A DNA stretch of 64,000 bases from CAWEDP01 sp963807925 (GCA_963807925.1 CAWEDP010000003.1:62001-126000), one strand, 5' to 3'. Positions 25,072 to 34,679 are shown, counted from the first letter of the stretch. Numbers and translations: made by a program. The notes: a model not told the origin generated them from the letters alone.

Positions 25072-25941
25072 TCAGCGGGTTCCCGGAGAGCGGCGCTCGC
25101 GCCGGATGAGGACCCCGACCAGGAGCGCCAGGGAGAGCACGGTGGCCGCACCGGCGATACGCATCGCCCGCAGGATGGCCAGCCCGTAGCGGCCGGTCAT
25201 CGGGTCGTAGTGATAGCAGTAGAGCAGAAACGAGTCGGCCGGCGTTCCGACCTTGCCAGCCGACGCGTCGACGATCGCCAGGCGGAGATCGCGCGGGCCG
25301 TACTCGATGCCGAACAGGTACCGCGCCATCTTGCCCTCGGGAGTCACGACCATGATCCCGGTCGGATGGGCGAACTGCTTCAGGCTGTCGTCCCATACGT
25401 AGCGGAAGCCGGCGGCTTTCGTGGCGCGACCGATCGACGCCTCGGTGCCGGTCAGGAAGTGCCACGCCGCCGCGGCTCCGGGCCTCCGGTACTTCTGCAG
25501 ATACGATGCCTTCTTGGCGGCTGCCAGCGCCGGCGTTTCCCGCGGATCGAAGCTGATGGTGACGATGTCGAAATCGCGGCCCGGCTCGAGCGACATCACG
25601 TCGAGCGACGTCGTCAGCGCGTTCAGCACCTGCGTGCAGAGCAGCGGGCACTCGTAGTAGACGAACACGAGCACGATCGGCCGTTTCCCGAAGTAGCTCC
25701 CGAGCGTGACCGGCCGGCCGTCCTCGTCGGCGAACGTCACGTCCGGGGGGAGCGGCTGGTCCAGACGCTGGTCGAACCCGATTTCCCTGAGGGGCGCCGG
25801 CAGCGCCGACGAGGGCATGCCGGTCTCCCGCTTGTAGCCGGCCACGGGGGACCCGCCCATCTGCGCGAAGACGGACCGCGTCGCGAGACACGCCGACGCC
25901 GCACAGAGGAAGCCGCACACTGCCGCTTTGATGACGTTCAC
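25072..25941 (-). CDS. SCO1/SenC-family copper chaperone
   Basis: A thioredoxin fold with the copper site YYECPLLCTQVL (Cys-x3-Cys) and the distant His in AHPTGIMVV. It has an N-terminal signal (AAVCGFLCAASACLA) and a C-terminal membrane helix (ATVLSLALLVGVLI). GTG 25941 is chosen because GGAGGCAGGA precedes it and it overlaps the upstream stop as GTGA. Sco proteins deliver copper to the CuA site of subunit II, fitting its place just before ctaC. Length 289 residues. Confidence 0.87.
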   Translation of the reverse strand: MNVIKAAVCGFLCAASACLATRSVFAQMGGSPVAGYKRETGMPSSALPAPLREIGFDQRLDQPLPPDVTFADEDGRPVTLGSYFGKRPIVLVFVYYECPLLCTQVLNALTTSLDVMSLEPGRDFDIVTISFDPRETPALAAAKKASYLQKYRRPGAAAAWHFLTGTEASIGRATKAAGFRYVWDDSLKQFAHPTGIMVVTPEGKMARYLFGIEYGPRDLRLAIVDASAGKVGTPADSFLLYCYHYDPMTGRYGLAILRAMRIAGAATVLSLALLVGVLIRRERRSPGTR

Positions 25942-26354
25942 TTCCTGCCTCCGGCCGCCGGCCGCGCCGGCAGCCCCCGTTGCGCGGTGATCCTGATGGC
26001 TTCCTCGATGGGAATCCGGACGACGCCCGCCGATCGATCGATCCATTGATAGCTGTTCAGCACTTCGTCCTCGTGCGCGCGCAGGGCGCGAAGGTCGCCG
26101 CGCGGGTCGGTCTGCAGGCGCGGCTCAGGCGGCAGCCGGTTCTCCTGGCCGATCGCCAGCGGATAGTCCGGCGCGACGCGGGCGCCCTCGCGCACGTCGA
26201 AGTACCGGAACAGCAGCCACACCATCAGGTAGATCACGATCGCCGTCACTGCGAGGCCGGCGACGAAGACCAGCACGCCGCGAACGTTGACGTCGCTCGT
26301 CTCGTGGTGAACCGTGTCGTCGTGCTCGAGCGTCGATTCGCGGCCGTCGGCCAT
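25938..26354 (-). CDS. Single-pass membrane protein of the ACIII-oxidase operon, unknown function
   Basis: The 138-residue product has a short cytoplasmic N-terminus, one membrane helix (GVLVFVAGLAVTAIVIYLMVW) and a soluble C-terminal part that probably faces the periplasm (segments PDYPLAIGQENRLPPEPRL and DEVLNSYQWIDR). There is no haem or metal motif. It lies 2 bases after actF and overlaps sco, so it belongs to the operon. Small unnamed membrane proteins occur at this place in ACIII clusters; an assembly or linker role between ACIII and the oxidase is an inference. Confidence 0.72.
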   Translation of the reverse strand: MADGRESTLEHDDTVHHETSDVNVRGVLVFVAGLAVTAIVIYLMVWLLFRYFDVREGARVAPDYPLAIGQENRLPPEPRLQTDPRGDLRALRAHEDEVLNSYQWIDRSAGVVRIPIEEAIRITAQRGLPARPAAGGRK

Positions 26355-26356
26355 GG

Positions 26357-27574
26357 CTAGTGCGACCCCGAGGGCCGTTCGACCGCCCGCTCGATGATGC
26401 GGCCCAGCGTCTCGTCGAACTGCGGATCGTACACGGGAAGAATCGCCCGGCCGCGCAGTTGAGAGACGAAGGTGCCGAGCCAGAGGGCGCCGAGCGTCAA
26501 CGGCAGGACGAGGTCCATCCAGCTCACGGCAAGGCCGGACAGGTGGAATTCAGGCGCGATCAGCCAGAAGAGATCGACCAGGCGGACGATCAGGATCCCC
26601 ACCGCGACCTTCACCAGCATCTCGCCCTCGCGTTTGACAACGCGCGACAACAGCAGGCAGAACGGGACGGCGAAGTGGAAGAGGACCAGCGCGAGGCCGA
26701 TGAATCGCCAGCCGGTCTGCAGGCGGTGCGTATACCAGGTGATCTCTTCGGGCAGGTTGCCGGACCAGATGATCAGGTACTGCGAAAAGGAGAAGTACGC
26801 CCACAGCATCACGAACGCGAGCATCAGGTTGCCGAGGTCGTGAAAGTGGGCCGGCACGACCACGTCGCGCAGCGGCGGCCGCCGGCTCAGCCAGACGGTC
26901 GCCATGATGAGGAAGGCCAGCGCCGACAGGCCCTGCCCGCCCATGACGAGCACGCCGTAGATCGTGGAGAACCAGTGCGGCTCGATCGACATCAGCCAGT
27001 CGAACGACGCGAACGTGATCGTCAGGCCGTAGGCCACCAGTCCGCCGGCGCTCATGAGCTGCATGCGGCGGGGAATGGCCGGATCGCCCGTGTGATCCTG
27101 CTCGAGCGACCACGCGTTGAGGAAGTAGGACAGCGCGTTCCACGTCAGAAAGTAGACGGCGGCGCGAATCAGGAAGAACGGGATGTTCAAATAGAGCGCT
27201 TTGTGCCGCAGCGCCTCGTCCTGCGCCACGATGTCGGCGTGCGTCCACGTGTACAGCGAGTGCATGCCGAACACGATCGGCAGGAACAGCACCGTCAGGA
27301 GGGGCAGGACGCGCGTCGCGGCGCCGATCGGCCGCCGAATCAGCACGCCCCATGCGCCGCCGGTGAGCTGATGAATCATGCCGAGCGCCAGGCAGCCGAG
27401 CGTGATGCCGAGCATCAGCATGTAGGCCATCAGATAGGACTGGAAGAACTGCGGCGGATTGGTCCACCAGCCGGCCAGCGAGACGAGCGCGCCGACGCCC
27501 GCGGCTACCAACAGGCGGCGCTGGTGCTCGCGAAGCACCGGGATCGACTCGTCGGCGGTCTGACGGATCGGCAT
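26357..27574 (-). CDS. actF: Alternative complex III subunit ActF
   Basis: About ten membrane helices and no cofactor motifs; LDFASYDW-like loops (ASFDWLMSIEPHWFSTIYG), AYFSFSQYLIIWSGNLPEE and the C-terminal conserved acidic region match ActF, a NrfD-related subunit of the quinol:cytochrome c oxidoreductase. It is homologous to ActC and both are thought to take part in quinol binding or proton transfer. Start ATG 27574 overlaps the actE stop by one base. Confidence 0.88.
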   Translation of the reverse strand: MPIRQTADESIPVLREHQRRLLVAAGVGALVSLAGWWTNPPQFFQSYLMAYMLMLGITLGCLALGMIHQLTGGAWGVLIRRPIGAATRVLPLLTVLFLPIVFGMHSLYTWTHADIVAQDEALRHKALYLNIPFFLIRAAVYFLTWNALSYFLNAWSLEQDHTGDPAIPRRMQLMSAGGLVAYGLTITFASFDWLMSIEPHWFSTIYGVLVMGGQGLSALAFLIMATVWLSRRPPLRDVVVPAHFHDLGNLMLAFVMLWAYFSFSQYLIIWSGNLPEEITWYTHRLQTGWRFIGLALVLFHFAVPFCLLLSRVVKREGEMLVKVAVGILIVRLVDLFWLIAPEFHLSGLAVSWMDLVLPLTLGALWLGTFVSQLRGRAILPVYDPQFDETLGRIIERAVERPSGSH

Positions 27575-28197
27575 CAGCGTCGCGCTCCGGGCGCGTTCTC
27601 GAGCCTCGACCGCTCGGCCGCCGGCACGTCGGCCAGCGACGCGTGCGTGCTCAGTTGCAGCGCGCGGATGTAGGCGGCAATCGCCCAGCGGTCCTCGGGC
27701 GCCACCTGCGCGGCGTAATCGGGCATCGCGCCGAAGCCGTTGGTCATCACGTCGAAGAAGTGGCCGACGGCGACGCTGCGCAGCCGGTCGTCGTGGAGCG
27801 ACGGCGGGTGCCGATAGCCGCGGCGCACGATCATGCCGTCTCCCTCGCCGGTCCGCGCGTGACAGGGGGAGCAGTAGATGTCGAAGCGCTCCTGTCCGCG
27901 CCGCAGCACCCGTTCGTCCACCGGAAAGGGGAACACGGTCGTGTCGGCGCCGCCGGCCTTGCCGGTGTAGAGCAGCGAGTCCTCCCGCAGCTGTCCGCGG
28001 GCGACGGTGCCGGCCACCAGCGGCCGCGCGGACCGCTCGTCGGGGAAGAACGTCGATTCGCGCAGCGGGATGTACTTCGGCTGATCGTGCATGTCCTGCC
28101 GGCAGCCCGCGGCGAGGGCCACGGCGACGAGCAGGCCGCAGACGGCCGACGCTCGACCCCGCCGGGCGCCGCGCGAGTCGCTAGTCCGCAACGGCAA
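27574..28197 (-). CDS. actE: Alternative complex III cytochrome c subunit ActE, lipoprotein
   Basis: The N-terminus is a lipoprotein signal with lipobox LAAGC, followed by a mono-haem c domain: FDIYCSPCHARTGEGDG (CxxCH) and a Met ligand candidate in NGFGAMPDYA. It contributes a membrane-anchored periplasmic haem c, the likely electron exit toward the oxidase. It overlaps actD by 17 bases. Length 207 residues is usual. Confidence 0.88.
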   Translation of the reverse strand: MPLRTSDSRGARRGRASAVCGLLVAVALAAGCRQDMHDQPKYIPLRESTFFPDERSARPLVAGTVARGQLREDSLLYTGKAGGADTTVFPFPVDERVLRRGQERFDIYCSPCHARTGEGDGMIVRRGYRHPPSLHDDRLRSVAVGHFFDVMTNGFGAMPDYAAQVAPEDRWAIAAYIRALQLSTHASLADVPAAERSRLENAPGARR

Positions 28198-28717
28198 TCA
28201 CCTCCCGCGGCTCCAGCGTTTCGAGGAACGTGCGTGTCTGCTCCAGATCGAACTGGCGATCCCTCGCTTCGATGCAGAGAAAGAAGCGGTTGCGGCTGGC
28301 GAGCGCGAACCGCGTGGCGTTGAAGATCGGGTGATACGGCATCGGCAGCCCGTTCAGCGCGAGCATGCCGAGGACCGCCGACAGCGCCGCCACCAGAATC
28401 GTGCACTCGAAGGTGACCGGGATGAACGCGGGCCAGCTGTGGAGCGGCCTCCCGCCGACGTTCAACGGGTACGCGACGTTGGCCACCCAGTACTGCAGCG
28501 TGTATCCGCCGAGACAGCCGCACAGCCCGCCGATGAGCACGAGGAGGGGCAGCCTCGTGTGATGCGCCCCGAGCGCCTCGTGCAGCTCTTCGATCGGGAA
28601 CGGCGAGTACGCGTCCATGCGCCGGTAGCCGGCGCGGTACGCGCGCTGGGTCGCCGCGACCAGCGCCGTCGGATCCTCGAACTCGGCGATCAGCCCGTGA
28701 ATGCCTGCAGGCGTCAT
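28181..28717 (-). CDS. actD: Alternative complex III subunit ActD (DUF3341)
   Basis: A 178-residue protein with an N-terminal soluble part (LIAEFEDPTALVAATQRAYRAGYRRMDAYSPFP) and two central membrane helices, the DUF3341 layout. It has no cofactor motifs and is a structural subunit. Start ATG 28717 overlaps the actC stop as ATGA. Confidence 0.9.
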   Translation of the reverse strand: MTPAGIHGLIAEFEDPTALVAATQRAYRAGYRRMDAYSPFPIEELHEALGAHHTRLPLLVLIGGLCGCLGGYTLQYWVANVAYPLNVGGRPLHSWPAFIPVTFECTILVAALSAVLGMLALNGLPMPYHPIFNATRFALASRNRFFLCIEARDRQFDLEQTRTFLETLEPREVIAVAD

Positions 28718-30126
28718 ATGACCCGAAGGTCCTCATCCACCTTCGCCGCCGGCAGGATGGTCCGCATCTCGAAGATGGAGATCATCGGCAGGAACCGCAG
28801 GAACAGGAACAGCAGCGACACGAACAGGCCGAGCGTGCCGATGTAGGTGGCCCAGTCCCAGACCGTCGGCCGGTACATCCCCCACGAGGAGGGGAGGAAG
28901 TCGCGGTGCAGGCTGGTGACGACGATCACGAAGCGCTCCAGCCACATGCCGACGTTCACGACGAGCGCCAGCAGGAACAGCACCACCACGTTCGATCGCA
29001 CGCGGCGCAGCCACAGGAGTTGCGGCGCCACGATGTTGCAGGAGATGAGCGCCCAATAGAGCGGCCAGTAGGGGCCGGTCATCCGGTTCCAGATCATGAA
29101 GCCCTCGTACCGGTTGGCGCTGTACCACGCGACGAAGGCCTCGGTCATGTACCCGTACGCCACGATCAGGCCGGTGACGAGCATCACCTTCGCCATGTTC
29201 TGGAGATGGCGCAGGGTGATGAAGTCCTCGAGCCCGTAGACGGCGCGAATCGGAATCGCCAGCGTCAGCACCATCGCGAAGCCGGAATAGATGGCGCCGG
29301 CGACGAAGTAGGGCGGAAAGATCGTCGTGTGCCAGCCGGGCACGATCCCGATCGAGAAATCAAAGCTGATTACGGTGTGGACCGAGACCACGAGCGGCGT
29401 CGCCAGCCCGGCCAGCAACAGGTACGCCGTCTCGTAGCGATGCCAGTGGCGCGCGGACCCCCGCCACCCCATCGCCAGCATCCCGTAGACGACCCGGCCG
29501 ACGCGCGACTGCGATCGATCGCGCAGCGTCGCGAGGTCGGGCACGAGGCCGACGTACCAGAAGAGGAAGGAGACCGTCGCGTAGGTCGAGATCGCGAAGA
29601 CGTCCCACATCAGCGGGCTCCGGAACTGCGGCCAGACGCCCATCGTGTTCGGGTACGGGAACAGCCAGTAGATGGCGAGCCAGGGCCGTCCGGTGTGGAT
29701 GACCGGAAAGATCGCGGCGCAGGCCACCGCGAACAGCGTCATCGCCTCCGCGAACCGGTTGATCGAGGTGCGCCAGGTCTGCTTGAGCAGCAGGAGAATG
29801 GCCGAGATCAGCGTGCCGGCGTGGCCGATGCCAATCCACCAGACGAGGTTCACGATCGCGAATCCCCAGCCGACCGGCTCGTTGATGCCCCAGATGCCGA
29901 CGCCCTTGACCAGCAGATACGCGAGCGCGACGAACAGCGCGTTGGCGATGCCGAACGCGATCAGGAACCCGATCCACCACCCGGGCGGCGTCTTCCGGGC
30001 GAGCACGATCGAGCTGATCTTGTCGGTCACCGACCCGAAGGTGTGGCCCGGCGCGATGATCGGCGGCGCGGCCGCGCCGACGATCGCCCGGTTCGGATCC
30101 TCGATCGGGATGAAACTCTCGCCCAC
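28714..30126 (-). CDS. actC: Alternative complex III NrfD-like quinol subunit ActC
   Basis: Ten membrane helices of the NrfD/PsrC family (GVGIWGINEPVGWGFAIVNLVWWIGIGHAG, here shown in two pieces GIWGINEPVGWGF and NLVWWIGIGHAG). The Asp/His-containing first helices form the quinol pocket in this family. It follows actB after 2 bases and passes electrons from quinol to the Fe-S subunit ActB. Length 470 residues is normal. Confidence 0.92.
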   Translation of the reverse strand: MGESFIPIEDPNRAIVGAAAPPIIAPGHTFGSVTDKISSIVLARKTPPGWWIGFLIAFGIANALFVALAYLLVKGVGIWGINEPVGWGFAIVNLVWWIGIGHAGTLISAILLLLKQTWRTSINRFAEAMTLFAVACAAIFPVIHTGRPWLAIYWLFPYPNTMGVWPQFRSPLMWDVFAISTYATVSFLFWYVGLVPDLATLRDRSQSRVGRVVYGMLAMGWRGSARHWHRYETAYLLLAGLATPLVVSVHTVISFDFSIGIVPGWHTTIFPPYFVAGAIYSGFAMVLTLAIPIRAVYGLEDFITLRHLQNMAKVMLVTGLIVAYGYMTEAFVAWYSANRYEGFMIWNRMTGPYWPLYWALISCNIVAPQLLWLRRVRSNVVVLFLLALVVNVGMWLERFVIVVTSLHRDFLPSSWGMYRPTVWDWATYIGTLGLFVSLLFLFLRFLPMISIFEMRTILPAAKVDEDLRVI

Positions 30127-30128
30127 CG

Positions 30129-33100
30129 CTACTCACCCAGATCCGGGTTCACGTTCCGCACCGCCGCCAGATACGTCGTCCGCGGACGCGTGTTGAGGTC
30201 GGCGAGCAGCACGTAGTTCCTCGTCTCGGCCTGCAGCTGCGCCACACGGCTCTTCGGATCGTTGAGGTCGCCGAAGACGATCGCATCGGCAGGGCACGCC
30301 TGCTGACACGCCGTCTTCACCTCGCCGTCGGCGATCCGCCGGTCCGCCTTCTCCGATTCGATCTTCGCCGCGTTGATGCGCTGCACGCAGTAGGTGCACT
30401 TCTCCATCACGCCGCGGCTGCGGACCGTCACGTCCGGATTGCGCAGCAGCTTGAGGCTCGGCGTGTTCCAGTCCTGGTAGAGCAGGAAGTTGAACCGGCG
30501 GACCTTGTACGGGCAGTTGTTCGAGCAGTAGCGCGTCCCGATGCACCGGTTGTACACCATGTCGTTCAGCCCCTCGTTGCTGTGCACGGTCGCGCCAACG
30601 GGACAGACCAGCTCGCAGGGCGCGTTCTCGCACTGCATGCAGGGCACCGGCTGGAAGTAGGTTTCGGGCCGTGCCGCCTCGCCGCGGTAATACGCGTCGA
30701 CGCGGATCCAGTGCATCTCGCGGCCGCGCAGCACCTGTTCCTTGCCGATGACCGGGATGTTGTTCTCCGCCTGGCAGCCGACGACGCACGCGTTGCAGCC
30801 GATGCAGGCGTTGACGTCGATGGCCATCCCCCACTTGTAGCCTTCGTACTTGTATTCGGGGTAGAGCGTGAGCGTCCGCGGCGGCGCCTCGTAGCCTTCG
30901 TGGACCGACTTCGGATCGCGGAGGTACTCTTCGCGCGTGGCGACGCGCACGAGGCCGCGGCCTTCCATCAGGTGGTGATACTGCGTGCAGGCCAGCGACC
31001 AGCGGTCGGCGGTGGGCGTGATGGCGACGCCGGTGCGCGTCCACGGCGCGTCGGCCGTGCGAATGAGGTTGGCGTCGAACCCGGCGCCGGTGCCGATGCG
31101 GCCGGCGCGCGGCCGGCCGTAGCCGAGATGGACCGTCGCGCAGTCGTCGGGATGCCCGGCGAGCGGAAAGACCGCGCCGCGCACGCTCGCTCCGCCGACG
31201 CGGAGCTCCACCACGGTGGACACGATCTGGCCGTGCTCGCCGCCCTGCCAGGACGGCGCGTTGTCGACCTTCAGCCGTTCGGCCGTCGCCGGGCTGACGA
31301 ACACGGCGTTGTCCCACGTGAGACGCGTGATCGGCTTGGGCAGCTCCTGGAGCCACCCGTTGTTCGCGAAGCGGCCGTCGAGGACGGACGGATCGGCGCG
31401 GAACGCGACCTCGAAGCCGCCGCCGGCCGGAGCCGCCGGCGGCGCGGCGTCGCGGATCGCGGAGGGGCGGAGGGTCACCGGTCGGGCGGGCAGCGCGCTA
31501 TCCGGGACCACGCCGTCGTGCAGCCAGCGACGCCAGTTCGGCTCGAATTCGGGCGGGACCTGCACGGTGCCGGCCTGCGCCGGTCGGGGCACGGCGGATC
31601 GGGGCGACTGCGCGATCCAGTGCTCGCGGACCGCATCGTAGCCGGAGCGCTCGGGGCGGTCGCTCATCGCGGCGAGCAGCTCGTGCGCCGACTTGCCGCC
31701 GTAGAGCGGGGCGATCAGCGGCTGCACGATGGAGACGGTGCCGTCGAACGCGCGCGCGTCGCTCCACGCCTCGAGGAAGTGCGCCTCGGGAATGTGCCAG
31801 TGGCACAGCGCCGACGTCTCATCGTCGTACAGGCTGAGGTGCACGCGCGTCATCACTTTGCCCAACGCCTCGGCGAACCTCAGATCGGCGGGCGCCGTGT
31901 AGACCGGATTGCCGCCGGCGATCACGAGCAGATCGACCTGGCCGGCGTTCATGGCGCCCACCAGGTCGCGAATCGACTGGAGCTGATCGACCGGCTCGGC
32001 CTCGACGCTCGCGGTGTACTCGACGGTGCGCCCGACGTTGCCCAGCGACTGGTTCATCGCATGCGCCAGCGCGTGCACCAGCGGCGGCTGACCGTCGCCC
32101 GCGAGCACGAGCCCGGCGCCGCGGTGCGCCATCAGGTCCTTCGCCATGGCGTCGGTCCATTTCGCGGCAACCGGGGACAGGGTCACCGCCTCCTGACTGA
32201 TGGCGCCGATCGCGCGCGCGAGGGCGCGCGCCGCAGACAGCACCTCGGACGGACGGAGCGGCAGGCGGTGATCGGCGCGGGCGCCGGTCGACGAGGGCAT
32301 GCTTTCGAGCGCGTAGAGGCGGCTCATGCGCGCGGCGTCCTGCGGCTTCCGCCGCGCGGTGAAGTCGCGGGCGTAGCGGAGCGCGCCGGGGCCGCCGCCC
32401 AGGAAGTCCGCATCGAGCGACACGACGATGTCGGCGCGATCGAAGCGGTAGCGCGCGTCGACGTACTCGCCGAACGCGAGCCGGGCGCCGGCGCGCGCGT
32501 TGTCGCGGCTGGCCGGATCCCACTGGTGCCAGGTCGCGGAGGGGAAGCGCCCGACGAGCTCGCGGATCTGCGCGGCGAGGGTCGGCGAGCTCACCGACTC
32601 GGTGAGCAGGCGGACGCCCACACCCTTGAGCGGCGCCTGGGCGCGAAGCGCGGACTGGATGGCGCCGAGGAATGCAGACCACGGCTTGATCTCGCCGAGC
32701 TGGGTCAGCGTCTGGGAACGATCCGGATCGTAGAGTCCGAGCACCGCGGCCTGAGCGAAGACGTCGCTCGCGCCGAGGCTGCCGGGATGGAGCGGATTCC
32801 CCTCGACCTTCGTGGGACGGCCTTCGTGGCTCTCGACGAGCAGTCCGGTGGCGACGCCGCCGAGCGGCATCGCCGTCGCGTAGAACAACGGCCGCCCTGG
32901 GACGAGCTCCTCGGGCTGACGCACGTAGGGCACGATCTTCTCGGTCGGTTGCCGCGTGCAGGCGGTGACGCCCGCCAGCGCGAGCGACGCGCCCATCAGC
33001 TTGAGGAACGTGCGCCGCGCGACCGGATCGGTGATCGCTTCGATCTCGGACGGGAATTCGTTGGCCAGGCGCGCGGCGAACGAGGGGTCGTCGGCGAGCT

Positions 33101-33158
33101 CGTCGAGCGTCCGCCACCAGCGCCTGCCGGGCCCGCTACGGCTGGTTGTCTCGGTCAT
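30129..33158 (-). CDS. actB: Alternative complex III Fe-S/molybdopterin-fold subunit ActB
   Basis: A 1,009-residue protein starting with a Tat-type signal (RRTFLKLMGASLALAG). The first two thirds have the molybdopterin oxidoreductase fold, which in ActB carries no molybdenum cofactor. The last third is a ferredoxin-like domain with four Cys clusters: CIGCNACVVGC, CMQCENAPCELVC, CIGTRYCSNNC and CTYCVQRINA followed by CQQACPADA. ATG 33158 is used because it overlaps the actA stop as ATGA. It relays electrons from ActC to the haem subunits. Confidence 0.93.
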   Translation of the reverse strand: MTETTSRSGPGRRWWRTLDELADDPSFAARLANEFPSEIEAITDPVARRTFLKLMGASLALAGVTACTRQPTEKIVPYVRQPEELVPGRPLFYATAMPLGGVATGLLVESHEGRPTKVEGNPLHPGSLGASDVFAQAAVLGLYDPDRSQTLTQLGEIKPWSAFLGAIQSALRAQAPLKGVGVRLLTESVSSPTLAAQIRELVGRFPSATWHQWDPASRDNARAGARLAFGEYVDARYRFDRADIVVSLDADFLGGGPGALRYARDFTARRKPQDAARMSRLYALESMPSSTGARADHRLPLRPSEVLSAARALARAIGAISQEAVTLSPVAAKWTDAMAKDLMAHRGAGLVLAGDGQPPLVHALAHAMNQSLGNVGRTVEYTASVEAEPVDQLQSIRDLVGAMNAGQVDLLVIAGGNPVYTAPADLRFAEALGKVMTRVHLSLYDDETSALCHWHIPEAHFLEAWSDARAFDGTVSIVQPLIAPLYGGKSAHELLAAMSDRPERSGYDAVREHWIAQSPRSAVPRPAQAGTVQVPPEFEPNWRRWLHDGVVPDSALPARPVTLRPSAIRDAAPPAAPAGGGFEVAFRADPSVLDGRFANNGWLQELPKPITRLTWDNAVFVSPATAERLKVDNAPSWQGGEHGQIVSTVVELRVGGASVRGAVFPLAGHPDDCATVHLGYGRPRAGRIGTGAGFDANLIRTADAPWTRTGVAITPTADRWSLACTQYHHLMEGRGLVRVATREEYLRDPKSVHEGYEAPPRTLTLYPEYKYEGYKWGMAIDVNACIGCNACVVGCQAENNIPVIGKEQVLRGREMHWIRVDAYYRGEAARPETYFQPVPCMQCENAPCELVCPVGATVHSNEGLNDMVYNRCIGTRYCSNNCPYKVRRFNFLLYQDWNTPSLKLLRNPDVTVRSRGVMEKCTYCVQRINAAKIESEKADRRIADGEVKTACQQACPADAIVFGDLNDPKSRVAQLQAETRNYVLLADLNTRPRTTYLAAVRNVNPDLGE

Positions 33159-33805
33159 CGATGGCAGGTCGAACAGCTCGTGAGCTTCTGGATGCGATAC
33201 GCGGCGACGAGCCGGGCGCCGAGCTCGAGCTGGTTGGCCGGGGGCTCGTAGTCGACGCGAAACACGGCCTCGCGGGGACGGACGTAGCGCTCGGGATTCC
33301 GGTGGCACTCGACGCACCATTCCATCTGCAGCGACTGCTCCTGCCACATGAGCGGCATCTGATCGACCTGCCCGTGGCAGGTCGTGCAGCCGACGCCCTT
33401 GTTCACGTGGATGCTGTGGTTGAAGTACACGAAGTCGGGCAGATCGTGGACGCGCGTCCACTCGATCGAGCGGTCGGACCGGAAGCTCTGGCGCACCGGC
33501 TCCAGGTACGGGCTCGCCGAGAAGATCTGGGAGTGGCAGTTCATGCAGGTCTTGGTCGGCGGAATGCCCGCGAAGGCGGACTGCTCGACCGACGTGTGGC
33601 AGTAGCGGCAGTCGAGGCCGTTGCCGGCGACGTGCCGTTCGTGGCTGAACTGAATCGGCTGCTCGCGTGGGACGCGCGCCTGGGTGATCCAGGGCGAGCG
33701 GGTGACGGCCGCCGCGAGGTAGAGAAGCCCGGCGACGACGAAGAGGGCGCCGAAGATGCTGACTCGCGCGATGGTGTTCGCGCTGCGATGAAAGATCTGG
33801 GACAT
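33155..33805 (-). CDS. actA: Alternative complex III pentahaem cytochrome c subunit ActA
   Basis: After one N-terminal membrane anchor (VSIFGALFVVAGLLYLAAAV) five CxxCH sites follow: CRYCH, CMNCH, CTTCH, CVECH and a final CSTCH at the very C-terminus. This five-haem, 216-residue arrangement is that of ActA. It is the first gene of the operon that runs through actB-F, the 138-residue gene, sco and ctaC-F. A Rex/CRP-like palindrome lies about 260 bases upstream. Confidence 0.93.
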   Translation of the reverse strand: MSQIFHRSANTIARVSIFGALFVVAGLLYLAAAVTRSPWITQARVPREQPIQFSHERHVAGNGLDCRYCHTSVEQSAFAGIPPTKTCMNCHSQIFSASPYLEPVRQSFRSDRSIEWTRVHDLPDFVYFNHSIHVNKGVGCTTCHGQVDQMPLMWQEQSLQMEWCVECHRNPERYVRPREAVFRVDYEPPANQLELGARLVAAYRIQKLTSCSTCHR

Positions 33806-34221
33806 GCCGTCCGACCATGCGCGGCCGGCCGCGCCTCATCAGCTGCGCGCGCAAGCCATCCGTCAGCGGACCACTGCGACCGTCGACACGCGGTGCGGTT
33901 GCGGGAAGATCTCCGGCAGTGGCTGGCCGGCGGAGTGCAAACCGCCGGCCGGCGGGAGATCCCCCCGAATCTTGCGAACGCCGGAGGGTTCGAACACCTG
34001 AAGGACACGCCGCCGAGCCGACCCCGTGAGCTTAACCGTTTTGGCTGCCGGTCGCAGCAACTATTTTGTGAAATATTTCACAGGATCGGCCTCGACGCAA
34101 GAATCCCGGCGCCCCGCCCGGCCCGCTCGCGTGCAGCCGGCTGCCCCGGCGGCACTTGCCCGCGATATCATCGGGGGCGAGGAGCGAGGGATCGTCCCGG
34201 CGATCGACTCGAGCGTCACCG
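33806..34221. other. Intergenic region between the respiratory operon and the zinc-ribbon gene
   Basis: Gene-free 416 bases between divergent genes. It holds the 18-base palindrome at 34066-34083 in an AT-rich patch (34061-34082) and otherwise GC-rich DNA without a convincing coding frame. A weak minus-strand promoter (TTGCTG, 17 bases, GGTTAA) lies just beside the palindrome. No RNA gene was recognised. Confidence 0.6.
34066..34083. promoter_or_regulatory. Rex- or CRP-type operator upstream of the ACIII-oxidase operon
   Basis: TTGTGAAATATTTCACAG contains a perfect 16-base palindrome (34067-34082). It matches the Rex consensus TTGTGAA-N4-TTCACAA at all but the last base and equally fits the CRP-family TGTGA-N6-TCACA site. 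Either would tie the operon to redox or carbon/oxygen signals. Confidence 0.65.
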
Positions 34222-34644
34222 ATGAGCGACCGAAAATACCGGCAGCGCGGGTATCAGGACGACGGGGGGGCGCGCGCGCGGCCTGCGGCGAACCCGCAGC
34301 CGCCACGGGCGCCGCGCGAACGGCCGGAGGGCCCGCGGACGCCGAACCTCATGGCGTCCCACGAGGTGTTCCGCTGCTCGCGCTGCGGGAATCGGCTCGG
34401 TCTCCCGGTGGCCGGCGACGCGCGGTGCGGCCGCTGCGGCGTCGATCTCCACAGCTGCATCCAGTGCGTCGCCTTCGACACCAGCGCGCGGTTCGAGTGC
34501 AGTCAGCCGGTGCCGGCGCGCGTCTCGCCCAAGGACGCGGGCAATAGGTGCACCCTGTTCACGGCGCGCACGACCGTCGAGCGCCAGACCGGCACACCCG
34601 GCCCGACCAGCGCACGGCAGGCGTTCGACGACCTGTTCAAGTAG
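34222..34644 (+). CDS. Cys-rich zinc-ribbon protein
   Basis: After a disordered, Arg/Pro-rich N-terminus (about 45 residues) comes a compact Cys-rich domain: FRCSRCGNRLGL, ARCGRCGVDLHSCIQCVAFD, FECSQP and a late Cys in NRCTLF. The spacing suggests one or two zinc-binding ribbons. ATG 34222 is chosen where the conserved-looking sequence begins. It is 140 residues and lies 69 bases before the disulfide oxidoreductase gene. No enzyme motif is visible; protein or nucleic-acid binding is possible. Confidence 0.65.
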   Translation: MSDRKYRQRGYQDDGGARARPAANPQPPRAPRERPEGPRTPNLMASHEVFRCSRCGNRLGLPVAGDARCGRCGVDLHSCIQCVAFDTSARFECSQPVPARVSPKDAGNRCTLFTARTTVERQTGTPGPTSARQAFDDLFK

Positions 34645-34679
34645 GTCGCGAGAGTTCGGCCGGGGCCTGCGAGAGAGCT

